This document shows, in pieces, positions 15,626 to 24,684 of a stretch of DNA of 64,000 nt. The first letter of the stretch is position 1. The number at the start of each line of letters is the position of its first letter. The notes under the pieces were generated by a model, which was not told where the DNA came from, ran no database searches, and saw only the letters and a program-made list of their open reading frames with translations. The stretch comes from Clostridia bacterium (GTDB lineage: Bacteria; Bacillota; Clostridia; Oscillospirales; Acutalibacteraceae): the NCBI GenBank assembly GCA_017467405.1, contig JAFTSH010000001.1:355542-419541 (forward strand). The letters run 5' to 3'. The translations under genes were made by a program, and so were the position numbers.

Positions 15626-16006
15626 ATGACCGAGGTCGTTGCCGCTCTGATATTCAGAGGGGACAGATTTATGATATGCCAAAGACCGCCACACAAGGGG
15701 AGCGAGCTTTTGTGGGAGTTTGTCGGCGGAAAGGTCGAGGCGGGAGAAACGGGACGCGACGCCCTTGTGCGCGAATGCCGCGAGGAGCTCGGGATCACCG
15801 TTTCGGTCGGTGAAGTATTTGCCGAAACGGTGCACGAATATCCCGACATAACCGTTCATCTGACCGTATACCGCGCAGGAATAATCTCGGGCGAGCCCGA
15901 GCTTCTGGAGCACATAGACCTTAAGTGGATACTCCCCGAGGAGGTCGATCTGTACGATTTTTGTCCGGCAGACCGTCATCTTCTGCCCCTTCTGAGGAGT
16001 CTTTGA
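15626..16006 (+). CDS. MutT-type Nudix hydrolase (8-oxo-dGTP diphosphatase-like)
   Basis: A 126-residue protein of normal MutT length. The Nudix box is complete: GGKVEAGETGRDALVRECREELGI, with the metal-binding R-E-x2-E-E. The start VVAALIFRGDRFMICQRP and the substrate loop LLWEFVGGK match 8-oxo-dGTP/CTP pyrophosphohydrolases such as MutT/NudG. It would clean oxidised nucleotides from the pool. It is the first gene of a run of close genes (two bases before the AlkD-like gene), so a repair pair is likely. Confidence 0.87.
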   Translation: MTEVVAALIFRGDRFMICQRPPHKGSELLWEFVGGKVEAGETGRDALVRECREELGITVSVGEVFAETVHEYPDITVHLTVYRAGIISGEPELLEHIDLKWILPEEVDLYDFCPADRHLLPLLRSL

Positions 16007-16007
16007 G

Positions 16008-16694
16008 ATGAACGCAAAAGAGGTCAGGAAACGGCTGCTTGAGCTGAAAGACGAGGGCTATCGGAACTTTACTTCTAAGCTCATACCGACGGTCGACCCC
16101 GAGCGGATAATCGGGGTCAGAACGCCACTGCTTCGAAAGCTCTCCCGTGAGCTTTACGGTACCGACGGGGGAGAGACCTTTCTTTGTGAGCTTCCCCATT
16201 TTTATCTTGAAGAAAACCATCTCCACGCCTTTCTTGTTGAACGCATCGGGGATTTTGACGAATGTATGAGGCAGACCGAACGCTTTCTGCCCTTCGTCGA
16301 TAATTGGGCCACCTGCGATTCTTTTGATCCTCCCGTCTTCGGCAGGCATCTTCCAGAGCTGTGTGAAAAAACGGAGGAGTGGATGAAATCCGACCATCCC
16401 TACACCCTGCGTTTCGGAATCGAAATGCTTATGAAGCATTTCCTCGACGGCGCATTTTCTTCGGAATTCCCCGAAAGGGTCGCCGCGATACGCAGTGAGG
16501 ATTATTACGTAAATATGATGATCGCCTGGTATTTTGCCACCGCGTTGGCAAAGCAGTACGATCGGGTGCTTCCTTTTCTTCAGGAGGAGCGGCTCGATAA
16601 ACGGACGCATAACAAGGCGGTACAGAAGGCTGTCGAAAGCCTTCGCATCACGGATGAACAAAAGAACTATCTCCGTACGCTGAGGCGGAGATAA
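16008..16694 (+). CDS. AlkD-like DNA alkylation repair protein (DNA glycosylase)
   Basis: A 228-residue all-helical HEAT-like repeat protein of the DNA alkylation repair (AlkD/AlkC) superfamily. Typical segments are IIGVRTPLLRKLSREL, HAFLVERIGDFDECMRQTERFLPFVDNWATCDSFD and a C-terminal helix with HNKAVQKAVESLRIT. In characterised members D and W residues of the WATCD motif line the lesion site; both are present. The family removes N3/N7-alkylated bases. It starts two bases after the Nudix gene stop, so both are in one operon. Confidence 0.87.
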   Translation: MNAKEVRKRLLELKDEGYRNFTSKLIPTVDPERIIGVRTPLLRKLSRELYGTDGGETFLCELPHFYLEENHLHAFLVERIGDFDECMRQTERFLPFVDNWATCDSFDPPVFGRHLPELCEKTEEWMKSDHPYTLRFGIEMLMKHFLDGAFSSEFPERVAAIRSEDYYVNMMIAWYFATALAKQYDRVLPFLQEERLDKRTHNKAVQKAVESLRITDEQKNYLRTLRRR

Positions 16695-16712
16695 AGAAAG
16701 GGGAGATTTCCC

Positions 16713-17312
16713 ATGAAGGAAAATAAGACTGCGGGAGCGCAGGGCAAAAAAGCACTAATAGACCTTGTCCTCTCGGCCTTCTTTATGGCGTTGGGAATGG
16801 TGCTGCCGTTTCTGACGGGACAGATTCCTGCGATAGGAAATATGCTGCTGCCGATGCACGTCCCCGTTTTTCTCTGCGCCCTCATATGCGGATGGCAGTA
16901 CGGTACCGCGGTCGGGTTTATCTTGCCCCTTCTTCGCTGCGCCGTTTTCGGTATGCCGATATTCTACCCCAACGCTATCGGTATGGCCTTTGAGCTTGCG
17001 GCCTACGCATTTGTGTCTGGCTTCCTCTACGGAAGATCCCGTTGGAAATGTCTTCTGTCGCTCTACCGCAGCCTTGTGACGGCTATGCTTGCGGGCCGTG
17101 CCGTATGGGGCGTGGCGCAGGTAGTCCTTCTCGGTATCAAGGGCAACCGTTTTACCCTCGCGGCCTTTATTGCGGGCGGCTTTACCAACGCTCTGCCGGG
17201 AATAATCCTGCAGCTTATACTGATACCTGCCGTAATGCTGCTTCTGCGCCGAACGGGACTGATGAAGCTGCACCGAAGGGTACGCACGAAGGGTGAGACG
17301 TCCCATGACTGA
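16713..17312 (+). CDS. ECF transporter S component family protein
   Basis: A 199-residue protein with about six membrane helices. The N-terminal part (ALIDLVLSAFFMALGMVLPFL, then GQIPAIGNMLLPMHVPVFLCALICGWQYGTAVG) matches the substrate-binding S component of energy-coupling-factor vitamin transporters, including the family-typical MHVPVFL loop. The substrate cannot be read from the sequence. The EcfA/A'/T module is not in the window and must be shared from elsewhere. The end overlaps the next gene (P-loop kinase). Confidence 0.83.
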   Translation: MKENKTAGAQGKKALIDLVLSAFFMALGMVLPFLTGQIPAIGNMLLPMHVPVFLCALICGWQYGTAVGFILPLLRCAVFGMPIFYPNAIGMAFELAAYAFVSGFLYGRSRWKCLLSLYRSLVTAMLAGRAVWGVAQVVLLGIKGNRFTLAAFIAGGFTNALPGIILQLILIPAVMLLLRRTGLMKLHRRVRTKGETSHD

Positions 17313-17874
17313 TCTTACCGCAGCGGCAAACGAGATACTCGAAGCCGCAAAGGCCCTTCCCGAAGGTGCCGTGATCGCCGTAGACGGACGGTGTGCGTCG
17401 GGAAAGTCCTCGCTGGCCTTGAAGCTTCGTGAGCTCAGCGGCTGTACCGTCATACATGCCGACGACTTTTTCCTGCCGCCCGAAATGCGCACGAACGAAC
17501 GTCTGTCGACCCCCGGCGGCAATCTGCACCGCGAACGGCTGATCAACGAGGTGCTGATTCCCATAAGCGAGGGCAGACGGTTCAGCTACCGTCCCTTCGA
17601 TTGCTCGACGGGAGGTTTCGGCAGCCCCGTTTTTTGCGAACGGTCGGGACTGTACGTCGTCGAAGGCTCGTACTCCTGCCACCCCGAAATGCGTCTATTC
17701 TACGGTCTGACGGTCTTCGTTTCTACCGACGGCGAAACGCAGCTTTCGAGAATAAGCTCGCGTGACGGCGAAGGAAAGCTCGCCGCCTTCCAAAGCAGAT
17801 GGATCCCGCTTGAAGAGGAGTATTTCAAAGCGTTTGACACCGAGAAGCTGTGCGACCTCGTTTTTTACACCTGA
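17305..17874 (+). CDS. P-loop kinase, uridine kinase-like
   Basis: A 189-residue protein read from ATG 17305 (an upstream in-frame GTG at 17293 is possible). It has a Walker A GRCASGKSS, followed by HADDFFLPPEMR, the typical nucleoside/uridine kinase substrate loop, and a helix-rich C-terminal part. It lacks a strong match to any one substrate class. It probably phosphorylates a small molecule, possibly the substrate of the overlapping ECF S component. The gene overlaps that gene by eight bases, which supports a shared pathway. Confidence 0.78.
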   Translation: MTDLTAAANEILEAAKALPEGAVIAVDGRCASGKSSLALKLRELSGCTVIHADDFFLPPEMRTNERLSTPGGNLHRERLINEVLIPISEGRRFSYRPFDCSTGGFGSPVFCERSGLYVVEGSYSCHPEMRLFYGLTVFVSTDGETQLSRISSRDGEGKLAAFQSRWIPLEEEYFKAFDTEKLCDLVFYT

Positions 17875-17896
17875 TATATTTACGGTCGGAGGAAAT

Positions 17897-18580
17897 ATGG
17901 AGAGTTTCACCTGCAAAAAAATAGCCACCCTGAAAAGCGATTTCACGTCCAAGTTCGGCGTCCCGAGACAGAGCGGGCTGGTTCCCGAGCTCTTGTCAAG
18001 AGTAGTGTTCGAGCCCGAATTCCGCTCACCCGAGGCACTCAGAGGGATAGAGGGCTTTTCGCATCTGTGGCTGATATGGGAGTTTTCAAAGGTAGCCGAC
18101 AAGGGCTGGTCTCCCACCGTGCGTCCGCCGAGATTGGGCGGAAATAAACGTCTCGGGGTGTTTGCCACCCGTTCGCCCTTCAGACCCAATCCCATCGGGC
18201 TTTCCTGCGTTCGTCTGGTCGACGTGACCGATTCGCCCGACGGCCCCGTGCTCACCGTCGCGGGGGCGGATCTTGCCGACGGCACCCCCATACTTGATAT
18301 AAAGCCCTATCTTCCTCTCGCCGATTGCGTGACGGAAGCTACGGGCGGCTTCTCCGAGGAGGTACCCTACGATACCCTGCGGGTTTTGGATCCCGAAGGT
18401 CTGCTCTCCGCCTTGCCCGAGCAAAAAAGAGAGGCTCTTCGCGGCGTTCTTTCCCTCGATCCGCGCCCGTCGTATCACGACGAGCCCGAGCGCGTCTACG
18501 GCTTCGGATTTGCGGGGTATGAAGTTAAATTCAGCGTGCGCGAGGACGAGCTGACGGTGCTTGAGCTGATCCCCGGATAA
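17897..18580 (+). CDS. trmO: tRNA (N6-threonylcarbamoyladenosine-37) methyltransferase TrmO/TsaA
   Basis: A 227-residue protein, read from ATG 17897 with CGGAGGAAAT just upstream. It has the UPF0066/TsaA signature ATLKSDFTSKFGVPRQSGL, GFSHLWLIWEFS, RPPRLGGNKRLGVFATRSPFRPNPIGLS and VRLVDV. This SAM-dependent enzyme adds a methyl group to t6A37 of tRNAs decoding ACN. It is a stand-alone protein of normal length. It closes the run of genes begun by the Nudix gene. Confidence 0.88.
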   Translation: MESFTCKKIATLKSDFTSKFGVPRQSGLVPELLSRVVFEPEFRSPEALRGIEGFSHLWLIWEFSKVADKGWSPTVRPPRLGGNKRLGVFATRSPFRPNPIGLSCVRLVDVTDSPDGPVLTVAGADLADGTPILDIKPYLPLADCVTEATGGFSEEVPYDTLRVLDPEGLLSALPEQKREALRGVLSLDPRPSYHDEPERVYGFGFAGYEVKFSVREDELTVLELIPG

Positions 18581-18623
18581 ACGTTATCGGATAAAAATAC
18601 TTCGGACGGACGGCTCTAAACTG

Positions 18624-18652
18624 TTGACATCCGCCGAGCAAAATGATATAAT
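18624..18652 (+). promoter_or_regulatory. pyr operon promoter
   Basis: Consensus TTGACA (18624-18629) and TATAAT (18647-18652) are separated by exactly 17 bases. Confidence 0.88.
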
Positions 18653-18669
18653 GACAAAAATCGATCTTT

Positions 18670-18773
18670 AAGCACGGTACAGAGATGCCGGCAAGGTTTC
18701 AAAATTTAAGCCGACGCGCCCAGGCGCGTGTGTTTTTGTGTGTCCGAGCCTTGCCGAGTGCAAGGCTCTTTTT
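18670..18773 (+). promoter_or_regulatory. PyrR-type attenuator of the pyr operon
   Basis: The leader contains CAGAGATGCCGGCAAGGT (18680-18697), which resembles the PyrR recognition loop CAGAGAGGCUGGCAAGG. A small hairpin (ACGCGCC-CAG-GCGCGT, 18714-18729) and a terminator (GAGCCTTGC / GCAAGGCTC then five T, 18746-18773) follow. GGCAAGG in the upper part can pair with CCTTGCC of the terminator, giving mutually exclusive structures. PyrR binding with UMP would favour termination. The pyrR gene is outside the window. Confidence 0.65.
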
Positions 18774-18798
18774 GTATCGGGAAAGAAGGTAAATGACC

Positions 18799-20049
18799 AT
18801 GAAAAAAGTTTTTACGGGCGCTAAGGTTTACAGAAACGGCAGGTTTGTCGAAATGCCCTTTTGTATCAGCGACGGCCGTGTTGTTTCTTCTCCCGATGAC
18901 AGCTTTGAAAGAGTCGCTGTCGACGGTTGCTATATTTTCCCCGGCTTTGCGGATGTTCACGTTCATCTGCGTGAGCCGGGCTTTTCTTATAAGGAGACCG
19001 TAAAGAGCGGAACCCTCGCCGCCGCCGCAGGCGGTTACACCGCCGTCTGCTCAATGCCTAACCTCTCTCCCGTGCCCGACTGCGCCGAATCTTTGAAGCT
19101 TCAGCTTGATGCAATTGAGAAGGACGCCGTAATTAGGGTGTACCCCTACGGTGCGATAACGGTAGGCGAGAAGGGCAGGGAGCTTTCCGAAATCGAGGCG
19201 ATGGCAAAGGACGTCTGCGCCTACACCGACGACGGAAAGGGCGTGCAGAACGCCGAAATGATGCGTGATGCAATGCTGCGTGTAAAGGCGCTCGGTAAGA
19301 TACTCGCCGCCCACTGCGAGGACGAGAGCCTGCTTTTCGGCGGATGTGTACACGACGGCGAGTTTGCCCGTGAAAACGGCCTGCCCGGAATCTGCTCCGA
19401 AAGCGAATACGGTCAGGTTGCGCGCGACATCGCGCTGGTGCGCGAAACGGGCTGCTCGTACCACGTCTGCCACGTTTCCACCGCCGAAAGCGTCGAGCTG
19501 ATAAGAAAGGCCAAGGCCGATGGACTCGACGTTACCTGCGAAACGGCACCCCACTACCTGCTTCTTAACGACACTATGCTTATGGACGAGGGACGCTTCA
19601 AGATGAATCCCCCCATAAGAGCCGAGCGTGACCGCCTCGCCCTGATAGAGGGAATAAAGGACGGCACGGTCGATATGATAGCCACCGACCACGCACCCCA
19701 CTCGGCAGAGGAAAAGTCCAAGGGATTGAGAGGAAGCCTTATGGGCGTGTCGGGACTCGAAGCCGCCTTCCCCGTGATGTGGACGGGACTTGTGCAGACG
19801 GGAGTGCTTACTCCCGAGGATCTTGCACGGCTGATGTGCGTCGCTCCGAGAAAAAGATTTTCGATACCCGGCGGTACGTCTCTCGGAGACGAGGCTGATT
19901 TCTGCATAGTCGATCCTAAAAGAAGGTTCAAGATCGACGCCTCGCGCTTTGCGTCCTGTGGAAAGGCCACCCCGTTCGACGGCTACGAGGTGCGCGGAAG
20001 GGTAATACTGACCGCCGTAAAGGGCGAAACCGTCTTTTCGGAATTATAA
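18799..20049 (+). CDS. pyrC: Dihydroorotase PyrC
   Basis: A 416-residue class I amidohydrolase; ATG 18799 is preferred because AGAAGG lies nine bases upstream, against three for ATG 18793. The metal site begins at DVHVHLREPG, and the later metal and ring residues are in AAHCEDES, ETAPHYLLL and TDHAPHSAEEK. It catalyses ring closure of carbamoyl aspartate to dihydroorotate, step three of UMP synthesis. First gene of the operon; pyrK starts 38 bases later. Confidence 0.95.
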   Translation: MKKVFTGAKVYRNGRFVEMPFCISDGRVVSSPDDSFERVAVDGCYIFPGFADVHVHLREPGFSYKETVKSGTLAAAAGGYTAVCSMPNLSPVPDCAESLKLQLDAIEKDAVIRVYPYGAITVGEKGRELSEIEAMAKDVCAYTDDGKGVQNAEMMRDAMLRVKALGKILAAHCEDESLLFGGCVHDGEFARENGLPGICSESEYGQVARDIALVRETGCSYHVCHVSTAESVELIRKAKADGLDVTCETAPHYLLLNDTMLMDEGRFKMNPPIRAERDRLALIEGIKDGTVDMIATDHAPHSAEEKSKGLRGSLMGVSGLEAAFPVMWTGLVQTGVLTPEDLARLMCVAPRKRFSIPGGTSLGDEADFCIVDPKRRFKIDASRFASCGKATPFDGYEVRGRVILTAVKGETVFSEL

Positions 20050-20087
20050 GAAAGTAACCGATCTTCGGATCGTGACAGGAGGATAAA

Positions 20088-20828
20088 ATGAAGCAATCTG
20101 TTTTCGGGATAACGGCGGTAAGAAAGCTCGCCGACAATACCTTTGAAACGGTGCTTTCGGGCGACGTGTCCGAAATAAGGCCGGGGCAGTTCGTAGACGT
20201 TGCACTGCCCGAAAAATTTCTTCGCCGACCGATCTCGGTCTGCGACGCGCGCGACGGAAAACTGACGATAGTGTACAAGACGGTCGGAGCGGGCACGAAG
20301 CAGCTCAGCGAGATGCAGGTGGGTCAGAAACTTGACCTCCTGACGGGTCTCGGCAACGGCTACGACCTCTCGCTCTCGGGTGACAGACCCTTGCTCGTCG
20401 GCGGAGGAGTCGGCGTCCCCCCGCTGTATATGCTCTGCCGCGAGCTGATACGTCAGGGCAAAAGCCCGACGGTGCTCCTTGGCTTCAATACCAAGTCCGA
20501 GGTGTTTTACGAAAGAGAATTTCTGAACCTCGGTGCCGAGGTGTCGGTCGCAACGGCCGACGGCAGCTACGGCACCAAGGGCTTCGTCACGGGACTTATG
20601 CAGGGTAAGGATTATACCTACTTCTACTCCTGCGGCCCGATGCCGATGCTCGAGGCGGTCTCAAGGGCCGCGACGTCTGAAGGTGAGCTCAGCTTTGAGG
20701 AGCGAATGGGCTGCGGCTTCGGTGCCTGCATGGGATGTACCTGCGAAACACTTACGGGAAACAAGCGGATCTGCAAGGACGGTCCCGTTATGAAAAGGAG
20801 TGAGATCAAATGGCCGACACGAGAGTAA
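20088..20828 (+). CDS. pyrK: Dihydroorotate dehydrogenase B electron transfer subunit PyrK
   Basis: A 246-residue flavoprotein: FAD-binding domain (RPGQFVDVALPEKFLRRPISVCD), an NAD-binding domain with LVGGGVGVPPLYMLCREL, and a C-terminal [2Fe-2S] cluster with CGFGACMGCTC and downstream ICKDGPV. It passes electrons from dihydroorotate through PyrD to NAD+. The stop overlaps the pyrD start by 19 bases, as usual for this two-subunit class 1B enzyme. Confidence 0.94.
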   Translation: MKQSVFGITAVRKLADNTFETVLSGDVSEIRPGQFVDVALPEKFLRRPISVCDARDGKLTIVYKTVGAGTKQLSEMQVGQKLDLLTGLGNGYDLSLSGDRPLLVGGGVGVPPLYMLCRELIRQGKSPTVLLGFNTKSEVFYEREFLNLGAEVSVATADGSYGTKGFVTGLMQGKDYTYFYSCGPMPMLEAVSRAATSEGELSFEERMGCGFGACMGCTCETLTGNKRICKDGPVMKRSEIKWPTRE

Positions 20829-21721
20829 AGCTCGGGGATTGGACCCTCGATAACCCCGTAATACCCGCAAGCGGAACCTTCGGCTACGGACGCGAGTTTG
20901 CCGAGCTGTACGACCTCAATATCCTCGGCTCGATCTCCCTGAAGGGAACGACGCGCGAGCCCCGCTTCGGCAATCCCACTCCGAGAATCGCCGATACTCC
21001 GTCCGGAATGCTCAACGCCGTCGGACTGCAGAATCCCGGAATCGAAAAGGTGCTCAGTAAGGAGATACCCGAGCTGAAAAAGGTCTTTTCAAAGCCGCTC
21101 GTGCTTAACGTCGGCGGATTTTCCGAGGAGGAGTTCGCCTACTGTTGCGCCGCCGCGGCAAACGAAGAAAGCATCGGAATAATCGAGCTCAACATAAGCT
21201 GTCCCAATCTCCACGCAGGCGGCAAAAACTTCGGCGTGACCCCCGAGGGCGCGTCGGCGGCCGTAAGGGCGGCGAAGTCAACCGCAAAGCAGCCCGTCTA
21301 CGTCAAGCTCACCCCCAACGTCACCGACATCACGTCGGTCGCAAAGGCGTGTGAGGAGGCCGGCGCGGACGGAATATGCCTGATAAATACCCTGGTAGGA
21401 ATGAGGATAGATCTTCGCACCAGAAAGCCGGTGCTTGCAAACCGCACGGGAGGACTCTCGGGTCCTGCGGTGCTTCCCGTCGCACTGCGAATGGTCTACG
21501 ACGTCTATAACGCCGTAAAGCTTCCCATCATCGGAATGGGCGGAATTTCCACCGCCGAGGACGTCGTCGAAATGATGCTTGCAGGAGCCTCTGCCGTAGA
21601 GGTTGGTGCCGCAAACCTCGTAAATCCCTACGTATGCCGCGATATAGTTCTCAAACTGCCCGAGGTAATGGACAGATACAGGATAGATAAACTTAGTGAA
21701 ATAACAGGAGGAGCACACTAA
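20810..21721 (+). CDS. pyrD: Dihydroorotate dehydrogenase B catalytic subunit PyrD
   Basis: A 303-residue FMN enzyme of class 1B. Marks are [13 protein letters not shown] at the start, the ISLKGTT strand, LNISCPN with the active-site Cys typical of class 1, VKLTPNV and the C-terminal FMN phosphate loop [25 protein letters not shown]. It oxidises dihydroorotate to orotate together with PyrK. pyrF starts one base after the stop. Confidence 0.95.
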   Translation: MADTRVKLGDWTLDNPVIPASGTFGYGREFAELYDLNILGSISLKGTTREPRFGNPTPRIADTPSGMLNAVGLQNPGIEKVLSKEIPELKKVFSKPLVLNVGGFSEEEFAYCCAAAANEESIGIIELNISCPNLHAGGKNFGVTPEGASAAVRAAKSTAKQPVYVKLTPNVTDITSVAKACEEAGADGICLINTLVGMRIDLRTRKPVLANRTGGLSGPAVLPVALRMVYDVYNAVKLPIIGMGGISTAEDVVEMMLAGASAVEVGAANLVNPYVCRDIVLKLPEVMDRYRIDKLSEITGGAH

Positions 21722-21722
21722 A

Positions 21723-22421
21723 ATGGGTAAAGACGTAATCATAGCCTGCGACTTTTCGTCGGCGGCCGAAACTCTCGATTTTCTTTCAAAATTCTCGGGG
21801 AGAAAGCCCTTCGTCAAGATAGGAATGGAGCTTTTCTACGCCGAGGGTCCCGAGATCGTCAGACAGATCAAGGCGATGGGACACAAGATATTCCTCGACC
21901 TCAAGCTGCACGACATCCCCAACACCGTAAAGAAATCCATGTCGGTGCTTTCAAGGCTCGACGTTGATATGACCAACCTCCACGCCGCCGGAACCGTCCG
22001 TATGATGGAGGCCGCGATCGAAGGTCTTACCCGTCCCGACGGTACCAGACCCCTGCTCATCGCCGTCACACAGCTCACCTCCACCGATCAGGAGAGCATG
22101 GAAAAGGATCTCCTGATAAAGGAGCCCATCGCCGACGTCGTAATGCACTACGCACACAACGCCAAGCTCGCGGGACTCGACGGCGTCGTCTGCTCACCCC
22201 TTGAGGCCGGCAAGGTGCACGATACCTGCGGCGCAGGCTTCCTCACCGTCACACCCGGCGTCCGCTTTGCAGGCGGAGACGTCGGAGACCAGAAGCGTGT
22301 AATGACCCCCGCCGAGGCCAAAAAGATCGGCTCGGATTATATAGTCGTCGGCCGTCCCATAACCGCCGCGGAGGATCCCGTTGCGGCCTATGAAAGATGC
22401 GTAGCCGAGTTCGTAGATTAA
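21723..22421 (+). CDS. pyrF: Orotidine-5'-phosphate decarboxylase PyrF
   Basis: A 232-residue TIM barrel of the standard type. The catalytic tetrad segment is [13 protein letters not shown] (Asp/Lys...Asp), preceded by [10 protein letters not shown] and followed by the phosphate-binding loop at [16 protein letters not shown] near the C-terminus. It makes UMP from OMP. It sits between pyrD and pyrE, with a 22-base gap before pyrE. Confidence 0.95.
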   Translation: MGKDVIIACDFSSAAETLDFLSKFSGRKPFVKIGMELFYAEGPEIVRQIKAMGHKIFLDLKLHDIPNTVKKSMSVLSRLDVDMTNLHAAGTVRMMEAAIEGLTRPDGTRPLLIAVTQLTSTDQESMEKDLLIKEPIADVVMHYAHNAKLAGLDGVVCSPLEAGKVHDTCGAGFLTVTPGVRFAGGDVGDQKRVMTPAEAKKIGSDYIVVGRPITAAEDPVAAYERCVAEFVD

Positions 22422-22443
22422 GAAAGAAGGAGAACAGGTAGAT

Positions 22444-23100
22444 ATGGAAAGCTACAAGAGAGAATTTATCGCGTTTTTAGAGAGCGCAGGCGTTCTGAAA
22501 TTCGGTGACTTTACCGCCAAAAGCGGCCGTAAGATCCCCTATTTCATCAACGCGGGTGACATCAAGACCGGCGAACAGATCGCAAAGCTCGGCGAGTTCT
22601 ACGCCACGAGCTACCTCGAAAAGATAGGAAACAAAAAGACCGTCCTTTACGGACCGGCGTATAAGGGAATACCCATCGCGGTCTCCGCCTCCGTCGCACT
22701 TGCAAAGAGAGGACTCGACCTGCCCTTCTTCTTCAACCGCAAGGAGGAAAAGGATCACGGCGAGGGCGGCGTATTCGTCGGCTACCTTCCCAAGGAGGGC
22801 GAGGAGATCGTAATAGTCGAGGACGTAATCACCGCAGGCACCGCCATCCGCGAGAGCCTTGAGAATATGAAATCCCTCAAGGGCGTGAAGATCGCCGCCG
22901 TTTTCGTAATGGTCGACCGCAAGGAAAAGGGCAAGACCGAGCTTTCGGCAATGGCGGAGCTCGAAAAGGAGTACGGCTTCCCCGTATATTCGGTCGTAGA
23001 CGTCTACGATATAATCGAGTATCTTGAAGAGGACGACAAGAACGCCGAAAACGTTGACCGCATCAAAAAATATCTCGAAGTGAACGGAGCAAAAGCATGA
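22444..23100 (+). CDS. pyrE: Orotate phosphoribosyltransferase PyrE
   Basis: A 218-residue type I phosphoribosyltransferase. The PRPP-binding loop is [17 protein letters not shown]. The N-terminal hood ([26 protein letters not shown]) and [15 protein letters not shown], the flexible loop, are those of PyrE. It attaches PRPP to orotate. The stop overlaps pyrB by four bases. Confidence 0.95.
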   Translation: MESYKREFIAFLESAGVLKFGDFTAKSGRKIPYFINAGDIKTGEQIAKLGEFYATSYLEKIGNKKTVLYGPAYKGIPIAVSASVALAKRGLDLPFFFNRKEEKDHGEGGVFVGYLPKEGEEIVIVEDVITAGTAIRESLENMKSLKGVKIAAVFVMVDRKEKGKTELSAMAELEKEYGFPVYSVVDVYDIIEYLEEDDKNAENVDRIKKYLEVNGAKA

Positions 23101-24011
23101 GAAGTTTAATAGATATAAACGAGCTCAGCAGGGAAGAGATCGAAGGCCTTATCGATACTGCTGAGGACATAATCGACAATCCCGCAAAATACAGCGACAA
23201 ATGCCGCGGCAAGAAGATCGCAACTCTCTTCTTCGAGCCCTCCACCCGCACGAGACTTTCCTTTGAAGCCGCCATGTACGAGCTCGGCGGAAACGTCCTC
23301 GGCTTTTCCGAGGCGGCCAGCTCCTCGGCCTCCAAGGGCGAGAGCATTGCCGATACCGTCAAGGTCGTAAGCTGCTACGCCGACATAATCGCCATGCGAC
23401 ACCCCAAGGAGGGCGCACCCCTCGTGGCATCCTTCAACGCCTCGGTGCCCATAATCAACGCGGGCGACGGCGGACACAACCATCCCACCCAGACCCTCGC
23501 CGACCTTTGCACCATTCGCCGTGAAAAGGGTAAAATATCGGGACTTACCGTCGGCTTCTGCGGCGACCTTAAGTTCGGACGCACCGTCCACTCTCTCATC
23601 AGCGCCCTGTCAAGATACGAGAACGTAAAGATCGTTCTCATATCTCCCGACGAGCTCAAGCTCCCGAGCTACGTCAAGAAGGACGTCCTCAAGGCGAAGG
23701 GAATCGAATACGTCCAGACCACCGACCTCTCCTCGGTAATCGGCGAGCTCGACATTCTCTATATGACCAGAGTACAGCGCGAGAGATTCTTCAGCGAGGA
23801 AGAATATCTCCGCCTGAAGGACAGCTATATACTCACCGAGGACAAGCTGACCGGCGCCAAGAAGGATCTCTGCATCCTCCATCCGCTGCCCCGTGTCAAC
23901 GAGATCTCGGTCAAGATCGACGACGATCCCCGTGCCTGCTACTTCAAACAGGCTCTCTACGGCAAATACATGAGAATGGCTCTTATAATGAAACTTCTGG
24001 GGGTGGAATAA
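23097..24011 (+). CDS. pyrB: Aspartate carbamoyltransferase catalytic subunit PyrB
   Basis: A 304-residue protein of normal length. Carbamoyl-phosphate binding is at [16 protein letters not shown], the KGES-type loop is [12 protein letters not shown], and the aspartate-binding half has [28 protein letters not shown] segment [12 protein letters not shown] and HPLPRVNEI. It commits carbamoyl phosphate to pyrimidine synthesis. pyrI follows without a gap, as in holoenzyme-forming systems. Confidence 0.95.
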   Translation: MRSLIDINELSREEIEGLIDTAEDIIDNPAKYSDKCRGKKIATLFFEPSTRTRLSFEAAMYELGGNVLGFSEAASSSASKGESIADTVKVVSCYADIIAMRHPKEGAPLVASFNASVPIINAGDGGHNHPTQTLADLCTIRREKGKISGLTVGFCGDLKFGRTVHSLISALSRYENVKIVLISPDELKLPSYVKKDVLKAKGIEYVQTTDLSSVIGELDILYMTRVQRERFFSEEEYLRLKDSYILTEDKLTGAKKDLCILHPLPRVNEISVKIDDDPRACYFKQALYGKYMRMALIMKLLGVE

Positions 24012-24428
24012 ATGAATATAGATTCGATCAAAAACGGAATAGTAATCGACCACATCACCGCAGGCAAGGGCATGGAGCTCTATCGTCTGCTTGACCTCGA
24101 GTCGCTTGATTGCCCCGTTGCAATAATCAAGAATGCACAGAGCGGAAAACTCGGCAAAAAGGATATAATCAAGGTCGACGGCGAGGCCAACGTAAGCCTT
24201 GACCTTCTCGGTTACGTCGATCCCGGCATCACCATCAACGTAATCAAGGACTCCGAGCTTGTCGAAAAGAAGCAGCCCGTGCTGCCCGAGCGCCTGACCG
24301 GCGTTCTCAAGTGCCGCAATCCGCGCTGCATCACCACCACCGAGCAGGAGCTTCCCCAGATATTCAGACTTACCGACCGCGAAAACCGCGTCTATCGCTG
24401 CCTCTACTGCGAGGCCAAGAGCGAGTAA
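24012..24428 (+). CDS. pyrI: Aspartate carbamoyltransferase regulatory subunit PyrI
   Basis: A 138-residue protein. The N-terminal allosteric domain starts IKNGIVIDHITAGKGMELYRLL. The C-terminal zinc domain has CRNPRCIT...CLYC, giving the C-x4-C...C-x2-C site that contacts PyrB. It should confer nucleotide control on PyrB. It is the last gene of the operon, followed by a terminator. carA and carB are not in the window. Confidence 0.94.
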   Translation: MNIDSIKNGIVIDHITAGKGMELYRLLDLESLDCPVAIIKNAQSGKLGKKDIIKVDGEANVSLDLLGYVDPGITINVIKDSELVEKKQPVLPERLTGVLKCRNPRCITTTEQELPQIFRLTDRENRVYRCLYCEAKSE

Positions 24429-24442
24429 GACTCAAAAAATCA

Positions 24443-24489
24443 CCGAAAGCACGGCAAGGCCACGCGCCTTCGCCGTGCTTTCGGTTTTT
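24443..24489 (+). terminator. pyr operon terminator
   Basis: A 13-bp perfect stem, CCGAAAGCACGGC / GCCGTGCTTTCGG, followed by five T residues, 15 bases after pyrI. Confidence 0.9.
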
Positions 24490-24530
24490 ACGGGCGGCTT
24501 TATCGGGCCTTGATAAGATTGACAAAAAGA

Positions 24531-24560
24531 TTGACAGTAATATATGCGATAATGTATAAT
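24531..24560 (+). promoter_or_regulatory. Promoter upstream of the 281-residue lipoprotein gene
   Basis: TTGACA (24531-24536), 18-base spacer, TATAAT (24555-24560). The 120-base leader before the gene shows no further clear structure. Confidence 0.7.
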
Positions 24561-24684
24561 AAAAACGAGGTAAGAACTATATATTTTTTACCCTGAATTT
24601 TCCATAAAAGCCCAATAAGGTGAAGACAGAGCGGCAACAAAAAGAGCCGTCCCGTAGGGTATGTATTAAGATAGGAGGAAGGTT

